Part shown: positions 51,653 to 61,200 of the stretch, piece by piece | Numbering within the stretch: position 1 is the stretch's first letter | Layout of the letters: each line of letters begins with the position of its first letter | DNA from: JBFWMG01 sp050251715 | GTDB lineage: Bacteria > Desulfobacterota > Desulfovibrionia > Desulfovibrionales > Desulfovibrionaceae | Direction: 5' to 3' | NCBI GenBank assembly: GCA_050251715.1 | Contig: JBFWMG010000001.1 | Coordinates: 248,001 to 312,000, forward strand | Length of the DNA: 64,000 nt | Notes under the pieces: generated by a model | Told to the model about the DNA's origin: nothing | Seen by the model: only the letters and a program-made list of their open reading frames with translations | The model's database searches: none | Position numbers and translations under genes: made by a program

Positions 51653-52282
51653 TCAGCATTTGTGCACGGTGCGCAGATATTCCAGGGTAGTGGGGTCGGG
51701 GATGCCTGTGGCCGGAATGCCGCACATTTCCTGCAACCGGCCCAGGGCGAGCTTCAGCTTGTCGTCGTCGTCCTTGTCCGCCTCGATGAGCAGTCCCAGA
51801 TTGATGAGCCGCTGCTTCATGCCCGAATCGCTCTCCACGGGGTCGAGTCCGCCCAGTTCCATGGTCCACTCGCGCTTGGAGCCGTCGGGCATGGTGACTT
51901 CGAGCTTGGCCTCGCTGGCGCCCAGCTCGACGGCCTGGCTGACCAACCCGTCCCTGCCCGTGACCCCGGTGAACACGTTCTCGCCTATGGTCAGCACGTA
52001 CTTGGCGCCCGCCACGGCCACGCCCTGATTCTTGACCTCCACCCGCACATAGGTGGTGGGGGTGTAGCAGCGAAAGGCGTAGGTGCCGCCCGTGCTGCAC
52101 AGGGTTCGTCCCACGTCCGGGCCGGGCACCCATATCTCGTCGCCCTCCATCAGGATGGACGGTTCCAGATCCTGGCCCACGTTGGCCGGATGGTGGAACA
52201 GCACGCCCCAGTCCTTCAGCCCGTGCTCGGTGGCGATGGTGGTGAGATCCTCGCCCTTTTTTACCTTGTGCTTTGGCGACAT
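51653..52282 (-). CDS. LysM-domain protein with Ig-like and peptidoglycan-binding-like segments
   Basis: 209 residues. An N-terminal LysM-like module (residues 4-55, HKVKKGEDLTTIATEHGLKDWG to GDEIWVPG) is followed by a beta-sandwich region (65-145) and a C-terminal PG_binding_1-like segment (GMKQRLINLGLL...GRLQEMCGIPATGIPDPTT). There is no signal peptide. LysM proteins of this layout are frequent in type VI secretion effector loci. The start overlaps the stop of the next gene upstream by one base (TGATG), so the two paralogous proteins are made together. Confidence 0.82.
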   Translation of the reverse strand: MSPKHKVKKGEDLTTIATEHGLKDWGVLFHHPANVGQDLEPSILMEGDEIWVPGPDVGRTLCSTGGTYAFRCYTPTTYVRVEVKNQGVAVAGAKYVLTIGENVFTGVTGRDGLVSQAVELGASEAKLEVTMPDGSKREWTMELGGLDPVESDSGMKQRLINLGLLIEADKDDDDKLKLALGRLQEMCGIPATGIPDPTTLEYLRTVHKC

Positions 52283-53490
52283 CAGAAATACTTCCCGCAC
52301 CCGTAGGCGGTGGCGATGATGGTTCGTGTGCGGCTGTCCATGGTGTCCAGGTCGATGCTTGTGAGCGGAGAGAGGTTTTCCTTCTTGCGCAAGGTGTTCA
52401 CCGCAACCAGCAGGTGCGCGTTGTCCGCGGTCTTGTCCGCGATGAGCCCCATGTTCACCAGCCGGTCCAGCACGCCGTCCTTTTCGGTGATGGGCGGCAG
52501 CTGCGCCAGTTCCAGCGTCCATTCGCGGGTGGGCGAGGCGGTGGTGTCGCCGTCCAGCCACACCTTCAGGGTGCCGGAGGTGGCTGCGGCGTCCACCGCA
52601 TGGGTCACCATGCCCTCGGTGCTCACCGTGCCCGTGTGGGTGACCCCGGCCACCACCAGTTCATAGTCGCAGGGGGGCATGATCTGGTTGTTGTGCGTCA
52701 GGCGTATCCGCAACAGGCGGGTCAGCTCCCAGTGGCGGAAGACGTGGGGCTGGGTCGCGGGCTTGCCGTTGGTGCCGCAAATCTGTTCGCGCATGGGGGG
52801 CACCTTCACCACGTCGCCCACGACCAGGGTGAAGGGGTTGGCGCGCTGGCTGCGCAGGGCGCTGTTGTCCTGGAAATTCCAGATGGATTGCCAGCGGAAG
52901 AAGCCGTACTGCTTGGCAATGGAGGCGATGTCGTCGCCCGCGACCACGGTATGGTCGGTGGGGGCGGGCTGGGAGCGCTCGACGCCCTGCACGGAAAGCT
53001 CCACGCGTCCGGACACGCCGGTCATGCGCCACGCCTTTTTGAGGTCGGGAAAGGTCACCCAGCACGGTCCCACGGGCTTGTCGATGAGTTTGATCTTGCC
53101 GTCGACGCCCAGGGTGACCTCCTCCGTGGTGCCGTCGGAAAACTCCACCTTGCATTTTTCGCTCGGCACGGGTGCGCCCTTTTCATCGGTCAGGACAATC
53201 TCTATCCAGTTGGGCCAGTCGCCCACCTCGTGTTTGGGAAAGACGATGCGGCAGTCGCCGGTCTTGATCTTGTCGATCTTGGCCTTGCCGTCGCCGTCCA
53301 GCACGCCGGTGCGCGCGGTGGATTCGCCGGGCACCTTGGCCTCCCATGGCGCGCTGGCAATGGGCTGCCCCTTGGCGTCCAACAGTTGGAATTCGATCCA
53401 GTCCTGGGGCGCGGGGCACGAATGGGTCGTGGTGGGTTGGCCGCCGCCGCCCGTGGTGCCCTGGTTGGCCTGGTCGAGCGAATTGCCCAT
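52282..53490 (-). CDS. LysM-domain protein with repeated beta-sandwich domains
   Basis: 402 residues. Two carboxypeptidase-regulatory/Ig-like domains (about 30-90 and 95-155) precede a clear LysM module (180-231, HTVVAGDDIASIAKQYGF; RWQSIWNFQDN; NPFTLVVGDVVKVP). A third beta domain (255-345) and a helical C-terminal part (350-402) match the tail of the neighbouring LysM protein. The W..IW...N...L...R.NP pattern is the one seen in LysM proteins near VgrG and PAAR genes. There is no signal peptide, which fits delivery by an injection apparatus rather than Sec export. GGGAAG precedes ATG 53490. Confidence 0.85.
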   Translation of the reverse strand: MGNSLDQANQGTTGGGGQPTTTHSCPAPQDWIEFQLLDAKGQPIASAPWEAKVPGESTARTGVLDGDGKAKIDKIKTGDCRIVFPKHEVGDWPNWIEIVLTDEKGAPVPSEKCKVEFSDGTTEEVTLGVDGKIKLIDKPVGPCWVTFPDLKKAWRMTGVSGRVELSVQGVERSQPAPTDHTVVAGDDIASIAKQYGFFRWQSIWNFQDNSALRSQRANPFTLVVGDVVKVPPMREQICGTNGKPATQPHVFRHWELTRLLRIRLTHNNQIMPPCDYELVVAGVTHTGTVSTEGMVTHAVDAAATSGTLKVWLDGDTTASPTREWTLELAQLPPITEKDGVLDRLVNMGLIADKTADNAHLLVAVNTLRKKENLSPLTSIDLDTMDSRTRTIIATAYGCGKYF

Positions 53491-53499
53491 GATGCTTCC

Positions 53500-53880
53500 C
53501 TATCCGTCGTTGCCGGGCGCTTGCGCCCTGGCGTTCACAACCCGGCTGGCGGCCTCGATGAGCCGGTCCATGCGCGTGGTGGGGTCGTACCGCTCGTCGC
53601 GCAGGATCTCGCCCGCAAAGGCGCAGGCCGGGTCGGTGTCAAAATCGTCGCCCAGTTCCATCATGCAATAGACATAGCGGGAAATGTTGTACGATGTCAC
53701 CATGCCGTAGTGCTGGGCGCGCTCCATGCCCAACCCGATGCGCCGCCGCACGCCCTCGTCGCCCAGGTCGGCGCAGGGGCCGGGCCAGTAGCGGCGCAGC
53801 CGTGCGGCCAGTTCCCCCACGAACACGCCTTCCTGCATTTCCCGGAACAGCGCTTTTTGGGCTTCGCGGAAATGGAGCAT
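53500..53880 (-). CDS. Small helical protein linked to DUF4123
   Basis: 126 residues, all-helical by pattern: REAQKALFREMQEGVFVGELAARLRRYWP, then GVRRRIGLGMERAQHYGMVTSYNISRYVYCMMELGDDFDTDPACAFAGEIL. Proteins with this layout (a helix ending RAQ.YG..., then LG.DFDTDP) sit directly after DUF4123 chaperone genes in type VI secretion cargo loci, as I recall them. The function is unknown. The ATG is nine bases after the DUF4123 stop, with GAGG as ribosome site. Confidence 0.75.
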   Translation of the reverse strand: MLHFREAQKALFREMQEGVFVGELAARLRRYWPGPCADLGDEGVRRRIGLGMERAQHYGMVTSYNISRYVYCMMELGDDFDTDPACAFAGEILRDERYDPTTRMDRLIEAASRVVNARAQAPGNDG

Positions 53881-53889
53881 GGCCGCGCC

Positions 53890-54456
53890 TCATGCCTCCA
53901 GATTGTGGACGCGGCTTGCCAGTGCGTCCAGGTTGCGGGCAAAGACCAGGCATTGGGCCGGGTTCTCGTCCTCCACGTAAAATCGGCTGACCGGCCCGAA
54001 CACGGCGCGCAGGTTGGGCGCGTCGGCGATGGTGGGGGCATAGGCGCGCAGCACGCGGGGGTCGTAGTAGCGGAAAAACACGGGCTTGCCCTCGTGCTCG
54101 GTGCGCCACAGGGCGCGCAGGTGCGCCCACACGGCGGGCATGGGCGTGGCCGACGTGAGGTACACGCCAAAGGCGTTGCCCCATCCCTTTTCCGCCAGCC
54201 ACGCGGTCAGGTCGGCGTCGCGGGCCAGGCGCACCAGATGCGGGCTGGCCGCGCGCAACAGCCTGGGCAGGGGGCGGCTGAAAAAGCAGCGGTATTCCAG
54301 GCCGGATGCCTCCAGGGCCGGAAAGATGGCGGGGTCGCGGGCGCAGTCGAGCAGGGCGTAGACGCCAATGAGCCGGGAGCGGCGCGTGGTGGACCACAGG
54401 AGTTCGCACAGCGCCGCCGCGCGGGGGGAGAGTGTGGAAGGTGTGACCTTGGTCAT
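53890..54456 (-). CDS. DUF4123-domain effector chaperone/adaptor
   Basis: 188 residues covering a whole DUF4123 domain: GVYALLDCARDPAIFPALE, SPHLVRLARDADLTAWLAEKGWGNAFGVYL, SATPMPAVWAHLRALWRTE, GKPVFFRYYDPRVLRAYAPT and VFGPVSRFYVEDE. The family (Tap-1/TEC) loads effectors onto the VgrG tip of type VI secretion systems. No VgrG gene is adjacent here. The position ahead of the two LysM genes suggests that one of them, or a protein elsewhere, is its cargo. Confidence 0.88.
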   Translation of the reverse strand: MTKVTPSTLSPRAAALCELLWSTTRRSRLIGVYALLDCARDPAIFPALEASGLEYRCFFSRPLPRLLRAASPHLVRLARDADLTAWLAEKGWGNAFGVYLTSATPMPAVWAHLRALWRTEHEGKPVFFRYYDPRVLRAYAPTIADAPNLRAVFGPVSRFYVEDENPAQCLVFARNLDALASRVHNLEA

Positions 54457-54516
54457 GCTGCTTCGTGTGTCTGGAGAGGGTTATGCCTGGCCACCGGCCG
54501 AGGCTTGGGCGGCCAG

Positions 54517-54984
54517 TCAGGCGGTGCACACGGGCGATGCCGTGCTTGAGGCCTGGGTGAAGACGGCGGCCTGGTCCTCGGCGGCCACCAGGGTTTCCTC
54601 GTCCGGCTCGTCCGGCTCCGGCTCGGCGGCGGGCTCGGGTGCGGCGCTTGCCGCCGCGGGCCTGGGCTCGGGCACGGGCACGGGTTCGGTCACGGATTGC
54701 GGGGCTGGACGCTCGATGGTGTCGGGCCGCGTGAGCGCCTGCACCGTGCCCGAGGCCAGGGCATGGGCCATGCGGTCCAGGATGTCGGCGTCCGTCATGC
54801 GTGACAGGGTGTCGGAGGCGAACAGGTCGGCGGTCATGTCGCGCAACACGGCCATGTTGCCGGGCACGTCGGCCAGGGCGCGCAGAAAGATGCGGGCGGC
54901 CTGGACGTCGCGGAAGTACTCCACCCGTTCGTCCCGCAGGAGGATTTCAAAGACCCGGCTTCCGGAAGAGACGGTTACGCCCAT
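54517..54984 (-). CDS. Hypothetical protein heading the DUF4123/LysM cluster
   Basis: Not recognised. The 155-residue product has an ordered N-terminal part of about 90 residues (SGSRVFEILLRDERVEYFRDVQAARIFLRALADVPGN; MTDADILDRMAHALASG). A disordered tail rich in Pro, Glu and Ala (residues 95-140) follows. ATG 54984 has AAGGA nine bases upstream. It is 60 bases before the DUF4123 gene and probably first in the transcript. Confidence 0.7.
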   Translation of the reverse strand: MGVTVSSGSRVFEILLRDERVEYFRDVQAARIFLRALADVPGNMAVLRDMTADLFASDTLSRMTDADILDRMAHALASGTVQALTRPDTIERPAPQSVTEPVPVPEPRPAAASAAPEPAAEPEPDEPDEETLVAAEDQAAVFTQASSTASPVCTA

Positions 54985-55285
54985 TAATGTATTTCCTTGT
55001 TGCCGTTGCGTCGCGCGGGCGGCGTGGCCGGATGCGGGCAGGAAAGGGTGCTGCAATGCAGTGCCGCCACTACGGGAAATGTATTGCATCCCCCGTCCGA
55101 TGCCAAGCAAAAAAGGGAAAATGGCGGTAAAAGATAAGCGGCGCCCTTATAGCGTCTTGGCGTAGGGGACGGAACAGTGTATGTAGCATGTGCGGGGTGT
55201 TTCCCCAAGGGGCGCATGCCAGTGCCGCGCGCCCTTGATGGATGGGGGGTGGAGCGGCGCTTTCGTTGGGGGAGCGGACGAATTC
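54985..55285. other. Divergent intergenic region before fapA
   Basis: A 301-base gap between the cargo cluster (minus) and the FapA gene (plus). Two weak GG-N10-GC pairs occur (near 55,042 and 55,074), each matching a sigma-54 promoter at about two thirds of positions; neither is convincing. No hairpin with a T run and no gene were seen. Confidence 0.5.
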
Positions 55286-56932
55286 ATGGCAAGCAAGCAA
55301 GACGAACCGGCAGCGGTGTTGACGCGCAAATGCATCGAGGCCAAAGGCAACCTCGAGTATCCGCTCGTGCCGGACCTGCCTTTCGCCACGGTGCGCCTGG
55401 ATGCCTTGCCCAAGGGGGTTACCGGGGCGAGCCTGGCCGGGGCCATTGGGCCCGAAACCAACATGCGCTACAACGAGAGCATGAACGCCCTGGTGGCGCT
55501 TGTGCCCGGCAAATTGGCCGACGGTCCCACGGGACTGTGGGTGCAGCCGTTGTGGACCGTGTCCGAAGACTGGCTGCGCCTCACCATCGACGTGTATCCC
55601 CGCGACTGCTTTGGCAGCGACCTGGACGTGGGGCAACTGGTCGCGGCCATGACCTCGGTGCTGGGCGAGGTGCAGTTTGACCGCCCGCTGCTTGAGCGGA
55701 CGATTCTTGAGAGCCGCGGCGAAGACAAGCCCCGCCTGGGCGTGGTGCTGGCCGAGGGCACGCCGCCCAAGCAAGGGGTGGCCGGCAGCCTGCGGCTGTT
55801 CTTTACCGACGAGGCTGAGGTGGGCAAGGCGCAGGACGACGGCAGCCTCGACTTCCGTGAGCGGGGCGGCATGGCCAGCGTCAACGGGGGCGACCTGCTG
55901 GCCGAGGAAGTGCCGCCCACGCGGGGCGCGCCCGGCAAGGACATCAAGGGGCGGCCCATTCCGCCCGGCGAGGGCGCGGCGGTTGTTCTCACCGTGGGCA
56001 CCAATGTGGCGCAGGAGCTGGGGGAAACCGGGGGGCTCATTTTCCGGGCCACCGCGCCCGGCGTGGTGCGCTATGCCAACAACACCCTGCTCGTATCCGA
56101 TCTTTTCGAAGTCTCGGGCGATGTGGACATGGCCTCGGGAAACGTGCACGCGGAAAAGGGTTCCGTCAGCATCAAGGGCACCGTCACCACGGGCAGTTCC
56201 GTCACGGCCAAGGACAATATTTTCGTGGGAGCCGTGGTGGAGGACGCCACCATCAAGGCGGGCGGCGACCTTGAGGTCAAGGGCGGCATCATCATGGAAG
56301 GCGCCTCGGTCATCGAGGTGGGCGGCTCGGTGCGGGCGCGGTTCATCCGCAACGCGGTCATCCGCGCGGGTGGCGACGTGGTGGTGGAGGTGGACATCGC
56401 CAACAGCGACATCATTGCGGGCGGCAGGGTGCTGGCCGAGTCGGAAAAAGGCGCCATCGTGGGCGGCACGACCGTGAGCAGCGCGGGCATCGAGGCCTCG
56501 GAAATAGGCAATGACCGCGACGTGCCCACTGCCGTGGAACTCCGCCTTGCCTCCGACGACACCGTGGAGTGCCTGGACAAGCTCAAGAATGTGCGCGAGC
56601 GCCTTGCCCAGTTCGACAAGCTGGTGGGCAAGGGCGATCCCAAGAGCACGCTCCTGCTCGCGCCCGAGGAGGACCGGCGGCTTTTGGCGGCGCTCTTCAT
56701 GCTGCGCAAGACGTTGCTGGAACAGGAGGCCGCGCTGCTGGCCGAGCGGGACGAGATCATCGCGCGGCAGGGAGAGGATTGGGCCAAATTGCGCATCCGG
56801 GCCCGGAAAACCGCCTATCCCAGGACGACCCTCACGCTTGCGGGCAAATCCATTACCCTCAAGAAGGCCGAGCAGGCGTCCACGTTCCAGTGGGATTCCG
56901 AAAAAGGCGGCATAGCCATTTTTGGCGCGTAG
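55286..56932 (+). CDS. FapA/DUF342-family protein
   Basis: 548 residues of the FapA (formerly DUF342) type, polymer-forming proteins found near flagellar or polar genes. The N-terminal third is a variable domain. The centre (about 170-440) is a right-handed beta-helix with repeated glycine turns (VSGDVDMASGNVHAEKGSVSIKG; VVEDATIKAGGDLEVKGGI; IEVGGSVRARFIRNAVIRAGGDV). The C-terminal part is coiled-coil (FMLRKTLLEQEAALLAERDE). It has no flagellar neighbour here and is followed after 15 bases by the receiver/HD-GYP-like gene, so it may act in that signalling unit. ATG 56286 is not used; ATG 55286 has GGAG upstream. Confidence 0.87.
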   Translation: MASKQDEPAAVLTRKCIEAKGNLEYPLVPDLPFATVRLDALPKGVTGASLAGAIGPETNMRYNESMNALVALVPGKLADGPTGLWVQPLWTVSEDWLRLTIDVYPRDCFGSDLDVGQLVAAMTSVLGEVQFDRPLLERTILESRGEDKPRLGVVLAEGTPPKQGVAGSLRLFFTDEAEVGKAQDDGSLDFRERGGMASVNGGDLLAEEVPPTRGAPGKDIKGRPIPPGEGAAVVLTVGTNVAQELGETGGLIFRATAPGVVRYANNTLLVSDLFEVSGDVDMASGNVHAEKGSVSIKGTVTTGSSVTAKDNIFVGAVVEDATIKAGGDLEVKGGIIMEGASVIEVGGSVRARFIRNAVIRAGGDVVVEVDIANSDIIAGGRVLAESEKGAIVGGTTVSSAGIEASEIGNDRDVPTAVELRLASDDTVECLDKLKNVRERLAQFDKLVGKGDPKSTLLLAPEEDRRLLAALFMLRKTLLEQEAALLAERDEIIARQGEDWAKLRIRARKTAYPRTTLTLAGKSITLKKAEQASTFQWDSEKGGIAIFGA

Positions 56933-56947
56933 CCGGGAGAAAGAGAC

Positions 56948-58066
56948 ATGGGCCACCCCAAACTGCTTCTCGTATCCGTGGACGCCGCGTTCCGCGAGGA
57001 GGCCAAGGCCGCCTTGTCCGACCGTTTTGCGCTGCTGGTCACGGACAGCGCGGAAAAGGCCTTGGCCGCCATGGAGCGGGAGCGCGGGTGCACCATCGTC
57101 ATGTCGGGCCTGACCCTGCCCGGCATGGACGGCGTGACGTTCTTGTCCGAAATGCGCCGCCGCCAACCCCAGGTCATGCGGCTTCTCGTGAGCGGCAACG
57201 GCACCTTCGAAATCGCCATGCGCGCCATCAATGTGGCCCAGGTGCATCGTTACCTGGTCAAGCCCATAACGCCCTTGCAGCTTTCCGAGGCAGCGGACGA
57301 CGCCTTGCAGACCTACGAGCAGATCCAGGGCGAGGCGGCGCAATTGAAGGCCACGCTCAACGGCAGCGTGCGGCTGCTGGTGGAGGTGCTGGAACTGACC
57401 AACCCCGCAGCCATGGGCCGCAGCACGCGCACCAGCGAGCGCATCAAGCAGTTGGGGCAAGAACTGGGCGTGCGCCCCCGTTGGCCGCTTGACCTGGCGT
57501 CGCTGCTTTCCCAGCTGGGCTGCGTGGCCCTGCCCTCCGAGATTCTTGAAAAATTGGATACGGGCGAGGATTTGACCAAGGAAGAGATGCAGATATTCAC
57601 CACCCATCCCAGTATTGCGGCGCATCTGTTGCAAAATATTCCCAGCATGGGGCAGGTTGCTGAAATCGTGAGGAACCAGACCGCGCCCTGCACCGCAAAC
57701 CCTCCTTTGGGAGCGCGCATCCTGCGTGTCTGCCTGGATTTGGACCACCTGGAGCGCAAGCGGGTGCCCACCGCCAAGGCGCTGGACGCCATGCGCGCCC
57801 ATCCCGAGCGCTACGACCAGGCCGTGGTGGACGCCTTGGCGCGGATGTTGGGCGAAACCGCCATGGTATGCTGCCAGATGATTCCTGTGGCCGAGTTGCG
57901 GCCGGGCATGGTCATGCTGTCCGACATGGTCACCAAGGCGGGCCTCAAGCTGTTGCTCAAGGGGCAACGGCTGTCCGAGGCGTCCCACCTCCGGTTGCAG
58001 GCCTTTGGCGATCTGCTCGATCTGGAGGAACACGTGTGCGTGGATCCCAGTTCCAGGGAGGAATAA
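56948..58066 (+). CDS. Degenerate receiver / HD-GYP-like protein
   Basis: 372 residues. The N-terminal receiver fold (1-125) keeps LPGMDG and Lys in LVKPIT, but the phospho-acceptor position is Ser53 (IVMSGLTLP), so normal phosphorylation is not expected. The C-terminal part follows the RpfG layout (LASLLSQLGCVALPSEIL; THPSIAAHLLQNIP; VVDALARM) yet lacks the HD pair and the HHE...GYP motifs, so c-di-GMP hydrolysis is unlikely. It probably works as a binding or scaffold protein. GGGAG precedes the ATG, 15 bases after fapA. Confidence 0.85.
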   Translation: MGHPKLLLVSVDAAFREEAKAALSDRFALLVTDSAEKALAAMERERGCTIVMSGLTLPGMDGVTFLSEMRRRQPQVMRLLVSGNGTFEIAMRAINVAQVHRYLVKPITPLQLSEAADDALQTYEQIQGEAAQLKATLNGSVRLLVEVLELTNPAAMGRSTRTSERIKQLGQELGVRPRWPLDLASLLSQLGCVALPSEILEKLDTGEDLTKEEMQIFTTHPSIAAHLLQNIPSMGQVAEIVRNQTAPCTANPPLGARILRVCLDLDHLERKRVPTAKALDAMRAHPERYDQAVVDALARMLGETAMVCCQMIPVAELRPGMVMLSDMVTKAGLKLLLKGQRLSEASHLRLQAFGDLLDLEEHVCVDPSSREE

Positions 58067-58145
58067 GCGTGCGAGATCATATCACAACATTGAAATATTA
58101 TTGATATTTTTTGAAGTTTCCGAAAGAAACGACTACTTGCCTTTT

Positions 58146-58167
58146 AATCTGTCCTTCAGTACAGATT
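58146..58167. other. Inverted repeat upstream of the hybrid kinase
   Basis: AATCTGT and ACAGATT form a perfect 7-bp dyad with an 8-base centre. It lies 57 bases before the kinase ATG inside a short AT-rich gap. It could be an operator or the weak terminator of the preceding gene. Confidence 0.4.
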
Positions 58168-58223
58168 TCCGCTAAATGTCCAAGTAGCGTTGGGGGGCGC
58201 GTTTATCCGGGGAGGGCTTGGGA

Positions 58224-61200
58224 ATGCGGGAAGCGGTGTTACGCGCCATGACGCGCTTTCAGTCTGGGCAGAAGACGTTTTTTGCCTCATCGCTGCTGGC
58301 GTTGGTCTTGCCCTTGGTGCTTTTCGGCGCGGTATACGCTGCCTTCAACAGCTACATCTACCACGCGGAAAAGACGGATGCCTATAAAATAGCCAGACAT
58401 TTCATGCTGCTGGTCTCGACGGACAGCTTGCAGCGTGAAACCCCCATCCCCGAAGAGGAAGGCATCAAACGTTTTGCCGCGTTTGCCGACTCGTTTTCAC
58501 TGTATAAGATCAAAATATTTTCCGCCTCGGGCATGGCCATCTATTCCACGCGTCCCGAGGAAGTGGGCATGCGCAATACGAAGGAGTATTTCCAAAGTAT
58601 CGTTGCCAAGGGGCGGGTGTTCCAAAAGCGGGTGGCCAAGGACGGTTTTTCCGCCCAGGGTTTCAAGGTCTCCCGGGATGTCATCGAGACCTATGTGCCC
58701 ATCATGGCGGACGGCACGTTTCTGGGCGCCGTCGAAGTCTACACGGATATTTCCGACTCCGTGGCGCACATGCGCCGGATTCTTTTTCTCGTGACGGCTG
58801 TCGCCTTGCTGCTGGGAGCGAGCCTCCTGGGCGTCATTTTGATTGTTGACCGGCGCGCGGCCCGGGCCGAGGACTCGCTGCTCTACAAACGGTTGCAGTA
58901 CGAGCACGCCACCGCCGTCGACGATCTGCGGCAAAGTGAAAAACGTTTCCATCTGCTTTTTCAGAACGTCACCACGGGCATGGCCAAGGTCTTGCCCTCC
59001 GGTGTGGTGACCGACTGCAATGATGTCTTTTGCACGGTGCTCGGCAGGCTGCGCAAGCAGGTGTTCGGCGCCGAGATGCGCCAGTTTTTCACGGAAGAGG
59101 GCGCCCAGTCGTTCATGGACAGCCTGCGGCGAGCCTCCGAGGGCACAACCGGGACGCAGCAGGTTACGGTGCGGTGCCTCTGCCCCGGCTCCCGTATCCT
59201 GTGGGGCGAGTTCACCATGTCGCCCATGGTGGACGACTCCGGCGTGGTGGATGCGGTGCTTGTCTCCTGCCGCGACGTGGCCACCGCCAAGGTGACGGAT
59301 GAGATCTACAGCTTCCTTTCCCATAGCAGCAACAAGGGGGGCAAGGTGTTCTTCGCCTCCCTTGCGCGCTACCTGTCAGAGCTGTTGGGCATGGATTTCG
59401 TGTGCATCGACAAGGTGGACAACCTTGGGACGGCGCAAACGCTGGCCGTGTATCAGGACGGCCAGTTCAAGGAAAACGTGGCGTACAGTATCAAGGGCAC
59501 GCCCTGCGAGGGCGTGGCAGCACGATCGACCTGTTGTTATACATCCGGTATCCGTGGCGAGTTCCCTGAAAGTCCCCTGTTGCAACATCTTCAGGCGGAA
59601 AGCTATGCGGGCACGCCGCTATGGGACAGTGCGGGCAAGCCCATAGGCCTTATCGCCTGTGTGGGACGCCGCCCCGTGGGCAGCCCCGATATTGTCCGGC
59701 ACGCGCTGCAGCTGGTGGCGTTGCGTGCCTCAGGCGAGTTGGAACGTCTCTTGTCCAACGAACTGCGCGCCCGCGACAGCCGATTGTACGAATCCCTTAC
59801 CTCTCTGGCCTATGCGTATCTCGACGTCAACAGCCTGGCCCGCATGGCGGAAGCGACCCTTGCGGAATCCCTGGCCATCACCGGCAGCCGCACCGGCCTG
59901 GTGGGGTATGTGGATTGGCAGAGCGGCCATTTCGTGTGCGCGGCCAAAACCGAGGACATGGGCGATATCTGCGTGGGCATAACCCGGGACGGGGAGGCGG
60001 CGCCGCAGGGCGGCGTGTGGAATTGGGCGCTGCAGGAAAAGAACTCCATGCTGACCAACACGCCCTCGTATGTGTATCCCGGGGGCGATCCCAACGCGCT
60101 GCCCCTTGCCATCAGGCGCTTTGTCTCGGCGCCCGCCATGGCCGGAGAGACGCTGGTGGGCCAGATAGCCCTGGCCAACGCCGAGCGGGACTATGACGGC
60201 CAGGATCTCAAGGCGGTGGAAAGCGTGGCCACCATGTTCTCACTGGGCGTGCGGCGGCTCATGCTGGAGAGCGAATTGGTGGGAGCCAAGGAGGGGGCGG
60301 ACAGGGCGAACATGGCCAAATCCCACTTCCTTGCGACCATGAGTCATGAAATACGCACCCCTCTCAACGGCGTGCTGGGCATGCTGCAATTGCTGCAGGC
60401 AGGCCACCTGGACGAGCCGCAGAGCCGCTACGTGGACATGGCCGCATCGTCGGCCCGCCGTCTTACCCGGCTCCTGTCGGACATCATCGATCTGTCCAAG
60501 ATCGAATCGGAACGGCTTGATGTGCATGACGCGGCGTTTTCGGTCAACGACCTGCAGGAATCTCTGGTCGAGGTCTTTTCCAATGCCGCCATGGAAAAGG
60601 GATTGCTGCTCGAAATCGGCATAGATGCCGCCATGCCGCCGCGCATGGTGGGCGACGCGCTCCGGGTGCGGCAAATCCTGTTCAATCTGGTGGGCAACGC
60701 CCTCAAGTTCACCGACCAGGGCGGCGTCACTGTCCATATCGAGTTGATTGGAACGACCGAGAGCGCCGGGTACACCGTCCGGTTCACGGTCAGCGATACC
60801 GGGATCGGCATTCCCAGCGGGCGCCTCAAGGACATTTTCGATCCGTTCACCCAGGTGGATGTCTCCTACGAGCGCCGCTACCAGGGAGCCGGACTCGGCC
60901 TTGCCATCACCAGGCGGCTGGTGGACCTCATGCATGGTGATGTCTCCATCGAAAGCCGTGTGGGCGCGGGAACCTCCATCTCGGTCATTTTGCCGTTCAG
61001 GCGGAGCGCGGAAAAGCCTGCTGGCGGTCCGGGAGAGGAGAGCGAGCCGCTGCCGCTGGAGGGGCTCTCCCTGCGGGTGCTGCTGGCCGAGGATGACGAA
61101 GTGAACCGGCATGCGATGGGGCGCATGCTTGAACGCATGGGGCATGAGGTGGTGGCTGTCGCGGATGGCGAGTCGGCGCTCAAGCAGCTCGCGCGCGGCG

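Noticed and set aside
51653..55285. A complete type VI secretion locus
   Set aside because: Only cargo-type genes are present; no sheath, tube, baseplate, membrane-complex or ClpV genes could be found in the window.
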